A stretch of 64,000 nucleotides of DNA, from positions 1 through 64,000 of the forward strand of contig JABURP010000071.1 in NCBI GenBank assembly GCA_014762645.1. The letters run 5' to 3'. Made by a program: the position numbers and the translations under genes. Position 1 is the first letter of the stretch. Each line of letters starts with the position of its first letter. Under the pieces are notes generated by a model. That model was not told where the DNA came from and ran no database searches. It worked only from the letters and a program-made list of their open reading frames with translations. The DNA comes from Crocinitomicaceae bacterium (lineage in GTDB: Bacteria > Bacteroidota > Bacteroidia > Flavobacteriales_D > Crocinitomicaceae). Below, one piece after another: positions 60,305 through 64,000 of the stretch.

Positions 60305-63061
60305 ATGAAAAAAATTAGCCTGCTCTTTATTCCGTTTATTATAGTTGCCTGTAGTAAGCAGCAGCAAACTACTCCTTCGGAAGAAAATAATAATCAGCAT
60401 GAATTCTCTGATGATGTAATGAGTGAAGGCGATTACACAGACCCTGGTTCCAGGCGTGCATGGGAATATATGCGATTGGCTAATCCGAACACGGGAATGA
60501 TTCCGGCAAATATTCGTAGGAGGGAGCTTGAATTTGCGGCGACACTTCCGGCGAAATGGCAAAAAGCATATAGTTGGGATCGAAGAGGGCCGGTGAATGT
60601 CGGTGGAAGGACAAGAGCTTTTGCATTTGATGTGCAAAACGAAAATGTAATGTTAGCAGGCGGAGTAACCGGAGGAATCTGGAGATCACAAGATGCTGGT
60701 CAATCCTGGAGTAAAGTTACGGATGACCTAGACGCGCATTCAATTACCTCAATAGTACAGGACACCAGACCGGGCCACGAAAATACATGGTATGCAGGTA
60801 CTGGTGAACACTATGCGATTGTTAGCCAAACCACTTTTGAATCCAGATATAGTGGTAATGGTGTTTTAAAAAGTACAGATGGAGGGTTAACCTGGAGCCC
60901 TTTAACATCAACACAGTCAAATACACCACAAACCTATTTAAGTAACGGAGACATGGATTTTGTGTGGCGAATGGTAATTGACCCCACAGATATGGTTAAT
61001 GATGTTGTTTTCGCAGCGGTATATAATGGTGTTTATCGTTCTGAAGACGGGGGTGCCACCTGGACACAAGTATTGGGTTTCAACACGGGCGGATTTAGCA
61101 ACCCGGCATGTAATTATCTGGATTTAGTAGTCACATCTACCGGTGTATTTTATTGTACCATGTCAAGTGATGGGCCTGACAAAGGATTTTATCGTTCGGA
61201 TGACGGAATCAACTGGACCAATATTACGCCGGCAGGTTATCCTTCATCTTATGGACGGATGACTATGGCGATTAACCCGCTCAATGAAAATGTTGTTTGG
61301 ATGTTTGGAGCGTCAAGTACTGGCTTTGGAAATAATCACGGAGTTTTTCGATACGAATACTTATCCGGGGATGGAAGTGGAGCAGGTGGTGCTTTTAGTG
61401 ATCGTTCTGCTGCATTGCCGGACCAGAGTTGTACTATCGTTGGCTTGACCACCGACCTCGCTAAGTTGAACACACAATCCTCATTTGATGTGCATATTGG
61501 CATTCATCCTACTGATACAGCAACCATATATATAGCCGGAACATCTATTTGGAGAAATAATGATGCCTTTACACATGATTCAACCAATAAATGGATTGGC
61601 GGATATCAATGTAATCCATTGCCGATAGATTCTATTGACTGGACCCTGAGTTATCCGAATCATCATCCGGATCAACACTTAATAACGTTTTTACCTTCTG
61701 ATCCTAATACACTCATTAATATTAATGACGGAGGTATTTATAAAACAGTGGACGATCTTGCGGATTCAGTTGAGTGGATACCATTAAATAATGGATATGT
61801 AACGACCCAGTTTTATGCGCTGGCAATTGAACCGGGCGAAGCAACTTCAGACATTATTATATCAGGAGCTCAGGATAATGGGACATGGTTTACGAATAGT
61901 GCCGTATTTGATACAACGTGGAAATATATTGGCTCCGGAGACGGAATGTATTGTGCCCTGGCAAATGGTGGAGATTATTACATCACCTGTAAACAAAGAG
62001 GGAAAATGTACTTAAAGCAGATAGATGCGAATGGAAATGTCCTTGCTCATGAACGCATTGACCCTGAAAATGGTCCATTACAATATAATTGGGCCAACAG
62101 CTTAAAACTGGACCCAAATAATGACAGCCGATTATTCTGGAACGGAAGAACTTATTTGTGGAGGACAGATAGCCTAGCATATATTCCGCTAACCATGGAC
62201 AAGGTGAATAAAGAACCCAATTATTGGTTGAAGATAGATTCAAGTATGGTAGATCCGGGAGCCGGAATTATTTCTGATATTGAAATGTGTGTTTCAGATT
62301 CCGGAAAGGTGTGGTACGGAACAGCTAATGGACGTGTTTATCGATTAGATAATGCCTATGCTAATTTACCGGATACACCTCATAAAGTAAATATTACAGG
62401 AGATGATTTCCCTACAGGTTCCTATGTATCCTGTGTTGCAGTTAATCCTTTTGACTCAGACAAGATCGTTGTGACGTTTGCCAATTATGAAGTACCATCC
62501 ATATTCATTACAAATGATGGTGGCCAAACATGGGAGGATATTTCCGGTAATCTGGAAGAAAATTCAGATGGTAGTGGAGCCGGACCTGCGGTGTTTTGGG
62601 CAGAGTATTATGTAGACGGAACGATTTTCGTAGGAACTTCCACAGGATTATATACCACCACTTTCCCGGATACTACAAATACGGTTTGGACTCTTGAACC
62701 GGGGATTGGAAATGTCCCGGTGGACCACATGGATTTTAGAACGTATGATGGGTTTTTTGCTGTGGCAACACATGGATTGGGTATATTTTCTACCCACCTA
62801 CCGTCTGGATTTATTGGAGTAGAAGAAACGTCAAATGAGGAGTTGTTCGTATATCCGGTGCCGGCAACTGATGTTGTGAATATAGTTGTGCCTAAAGAGG
62901 CAAAGACAATAGAAATCTACGATCTTACAGGTAGACGTATGTTGCAGGAAAATTTAACTGGAAATTTTCAGTTAAACATTTCGAATTATCCTCCGGGAAC
63001 ATATATTGTTGTGGTTCGTTCATCACAATCTAAATGGACGAAAAAGCTGGTAAAACACTAA
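60305..63061 (+). CDS. BNR/VPS10-like propeller protein with lipobox-like leader and T9SS type A sorting domain
   Basis: This 918-residue protein has a leader MKKISLLFIPFIIVAC, in which a lipobox-like IVAC precedes Cys16. Many Asp-box/BNR turns follow (GGIWRSQDAGQSWSKV, GVLKSTDGGLTWSPL, GVYRSEDGGATWTQV, SIFITNDGGQTWEDI) forming one or two VPS10/sialidase-type propellers (about 95-840). The end is a sorting domain (about 842-918: VYPVPATDVVNIVVP, YPPGTYIVVVRSS). The combination of SPII-like leader and T9SS CTD is unusual: T9SS substrates normally use an ordinary signal peptide. It is convergent with the cytochrome gene, with 1 nt between the stops. Confidence 0.9.
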   Translation: MKKISLLFIPFIIVACSKQQQTTPSEENNNQHEFSDDVMSEGDYTDPGSRRAWEYMRLANPNTGMIPANIRRRELEFAATLPAKWQKAYSWDRRGPVNVGGRTRAFAFDVQNENVMLAGGVTGGIWRSQDAGQSWSKVTDDLDAHSITSIVQDTRPGHENTWYAGTGEHYAIVSQTTFESRYSGNGVLKSTDGGLTWSPLTSTQSNTPQTYLSNGDMDFVWRMVIDPTDMVNDVVFAAVYNGVYRSEDGGATWTQVLGFNTGGFSNPACNYLDLVVTSTGVFYCTMSSDGPDKGFYRSDDGINWTNITPAGYPSSYGRMTMAINPLNENVVWMFGASSTGFGNNHGVFRYEYLSGDGSGAGGAFSDRSAALPDQSCTIVGLTTDLAKLNTQSSFDVHIGIHPTDTATIYIAGTSIWRNNDAFTHDSTNKWIGGYQCNPLPIDSIDWTLSYPNHHPDQHLITFLPSDPNTLININDGGIYKTVDDLADSVEWIPLNNGYVTTQFYALAIEPGEATSDIIISGAQDNGTWFTNSAVFDTTWKYIGSGDGMYCALANGGDYYITCKQRGKMYLKQIDANGNVLAHERIDPENGPLQYNWANSLKLDPNNDSRLFWNGRTYLWRTDSLAYIPLTMDKVNKEPNYWLKIDSSMVDPGAGIISDIEMCVSDSGKVWYGTANGRVYRLDNAYANLPDTPHKVNITGDDFPTGSYVSCVAVNPFDSDKIVVTFANYEVPSIFITNDGGQTWEDISGNLEENSDGSGAGPAVFWAEYYVDGTIFVGTSTGLYTTTFPDTTNTVWTLEPGIGNVPVDHMDFRTYDGFFAVATHGLGIFSTHLPSGFIGVEETSNEELFVYPVPATDVVNIVVPKEAKTIEIYDLTGRRMLQENLTGNFQLNISNYPPGTYIVVVRSSQSKWTKKLVKH

Positions 63062-63062
63062 T

Positions 63063-63548
63063 TTATCCTTCAATATATTCGAAAATATCGTCTATATCTT
63101 CATTGCTGAGGTTTTGAGAATTCATTCTTGTTTTTTGATACTTATTGTATAGTTTATTAGCGTAAGGATCGCCCGAATCAATGACTTTCTGTGAGTTTTT
63201 AATAAACTTGTAAAAATTTTCTTCAGAAGAATTCTCTATCCAGCGATCTCTTGCCCCTTTTAGTGCAGGCCCTGTAGCTTCTGTCCATGGAATATGACAG
63301 GCAGAACAGTTTGCTTTGAATAATTTTTCACCATTGGGGTTATTGCCAAGTTTTGGCTGCTCAGTTATTGGATTAGAATTCACCTCGTCACAACAGTTTT
63401 CTTCGTTCGTAGCGTTCAGGGTTTTTAAATCATCAAATGTACCTGCCTGTATACTGCTGAGAAACATAATAGTAAATAATGAACTCAGGAGGAGAATTAG
63501 TACGGCTTTGCGATTTCGCTTACGCATGATTTCTTTTTCTGTATTCAT
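63063..63548 (-). CDS. Membrane-anchored or periplasmic c-type cytochrome
   Basis: This 161-residue protein has one N-terminal hydrophobic segment (about 16-36), a linker with a CC pair (NEENCCDEVNS), and a cytochrome c domain (about 80-161). The heme motif is ANCSACHIPW (CxxCH) and the probable axial Met is in TRMNSQNLSNED. It carries electrons in the periplasm, and the partner is unknown. ATG at 63548 is chosen over TTG two codons upstream. It is convergent with the preceding BNR gene. Confidence 0.85.
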   Translation of the reverse strand: MNTEKEIMRKRNRKAVLILLLSSLFTIMFLSSIQAGTFDDLKTLNATNEENCCDEVNSNPITEQPKLGNNPNGEKLFKANCSACHIPWTEATGPALKGARDRWIENSSEENFYKFIKNSQKVIDSGDPYANKLYNKYQKTRMNSQNLSNEDIDDIFEYIEG

Positions 63549-63662
63549 GCCCAAAGTTTTGCTGGTTATGCATCAAGTTACTGAGGAAGTTGTTTGATTA
63601 CAGAAAGTATTCTACCAACACGCCACTTTTATAAATGAACAAGAAATACCATTAAATGATGC

Positions 63663-64000
63663 CTAGAAACTTTGGGTATCTACCTGACGCAATGATCCAA
63701 ACCATTTTAGAATACGCTCTCCGACACCAGGGACCTCAATATGAAAAATGTATAACCCACTGGCAATAGGGATGCCCTGATCGTTTTTCAGCGTCCAATC
63801 CTGAAAAGTCAATGGATTGTCCTTTTTTATGGTCTTTACAAGTTGTCCTGCCATGTTCCAAATGGTTATTGTACATTTTTCCGGAAGATTGGTGATTTTG
63901 ATTCGGTTGTCCAAACGATTGTTCTCATAAGATGAATACCCATAATAAGGATTTGGGACGATACGTATAAGGTCCAGTTTATCTTCTTGTTGAGCTAATA
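63663..64000 (-). CDS. C-terminal part of a large secreted protein (partial)
   Basis: The frame is open from the window end and stops at 63663, giving about 112 residues. The sequence RIVPNPYYGYSSYENN, then LPEKCTITIWNMAGQLVKTI and GIPIASGLYIFHIEVPG resembles the terminal Ig-like fold of large Bacteroidota secreted proteins, related to but not identical with standard T9SS type A sorting domains. Everything upstream, including the signal peptide, is outside the window. Confidence 0.75.
   Translation of the reverse strand, partial: LAQQEDKLDLIRIVPNPYYGYSSYENNRLDNRIKITNLPEKCTITIWNMAGQLVKTIKKDNPLTFQDWTLKNDQGIPIASGLYIFHIEVPGVGERILKWFGSLRQVDTQSF

Overview
The window looks like a chromosomal segment of a gliding-lineage Bacteroidota, most likely order Flavobacteriales (family not determinable; no rRNA gene is present). 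The evidence is a set of lineage-specific families: GldM, a PorP/SprF protein next to a SprB-like adhesin with a gliding-type C-terminal domain, many secreted proteins ending in a type A type IX secretion (T9SS) sorting domain, a PD40/OmpA envelope protein, a eukaryote-like (type 2) isoleucyl-tRNA synthetase, and -7 promoter boxes of the TAnnTTTG type. Almost all of the window is chromosomal core or lineage-accessory material. I see no prophage, CRISPR array, IS transposase or restriction system.

Layout. 1-5846: tail of a CPBP-type membrane protease, then a minus-strand ExbB/membrane protein/ExbD/ExbD proton-channel operon, L-asparaginase, TatD nuclease and a beta-barrel protein. 5924-14017: YraN, a coiled-coil protein, NDH-2, three glycosyltransferases (two GT39/ArnT-like, one dolichol-phosphate-mannose-synthase-like GT2) and a PKD/T9SS secreted protein. 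14018-16071: small secreted proteins, a lipoprotein and a probable frameshifted remnant. 16180-20619: ileS and a fatty-acid-hydroxylase-type enzyme. 20697-21711: a tRNA island on the minus strand with a decayed tRNA-Pro(GGG)-like gene, an intact tRNA-Arg(CCT), a GIY-YIG nuclease gene and several broken tRNA-Arg pieces with palindromes. 21760-31278: RNA-metabolism and metabolic genes (beta-CASP nuclease, HPF, secreted GH5, NRDE protein, second hydroxylase, Kbl, YdjC-type deacetylase, AlkD-like).

31295-39237: minus-strand envelope genes, including an AraC regulator, a DUF255 thioredoxin lipoprotein, an operon of two LVIVD lipoproteins plus an outer-membrane protein, and an ECF sigma factor overlapping an anti-sigma/TonB fusion. 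39388-46196: a hypothetical membrane protein, exported glutathione peroxidase, CysZ/EI24-like protein, a stand-alone gldM, an acyl-CoA carboxylase beta subunit and DoxX. 46332-64000: surface and gliding-type machinery: OmpA/PD40 protein, a von Willebrand A protein convergent with a SiaC-like protein, an ALDH7-type dehydrogenase, PorP/SprF with a 1651-residue SprB-like adhesin, a 918-residue BNR/T9SS protein, a cytochrome c and the C-terminus of another large secreted protein.

How the genes fit together: T9SS is the common thread (GldM motor subunit, PorP/SprF acceptor, PD40/OmpA anchor and at least eight cargo proteins), with ExbBD/TonB energisation of the outer membrane as a second theme. 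The most unusual locus is the tRNA-Arg island. A 77-codon GIY-YIG nuclease gene sits between a displaced 5' half-tRNA, which matches exactly up to nucleotide 33 next to the anticodon, and a complete tRNA-Arg(CCT). Further tRNA-Arg fragments and four palindromic structures surround it. I read this as the footprint of a very small tRNA-targeting mobile element, which remains an inference from one locus.
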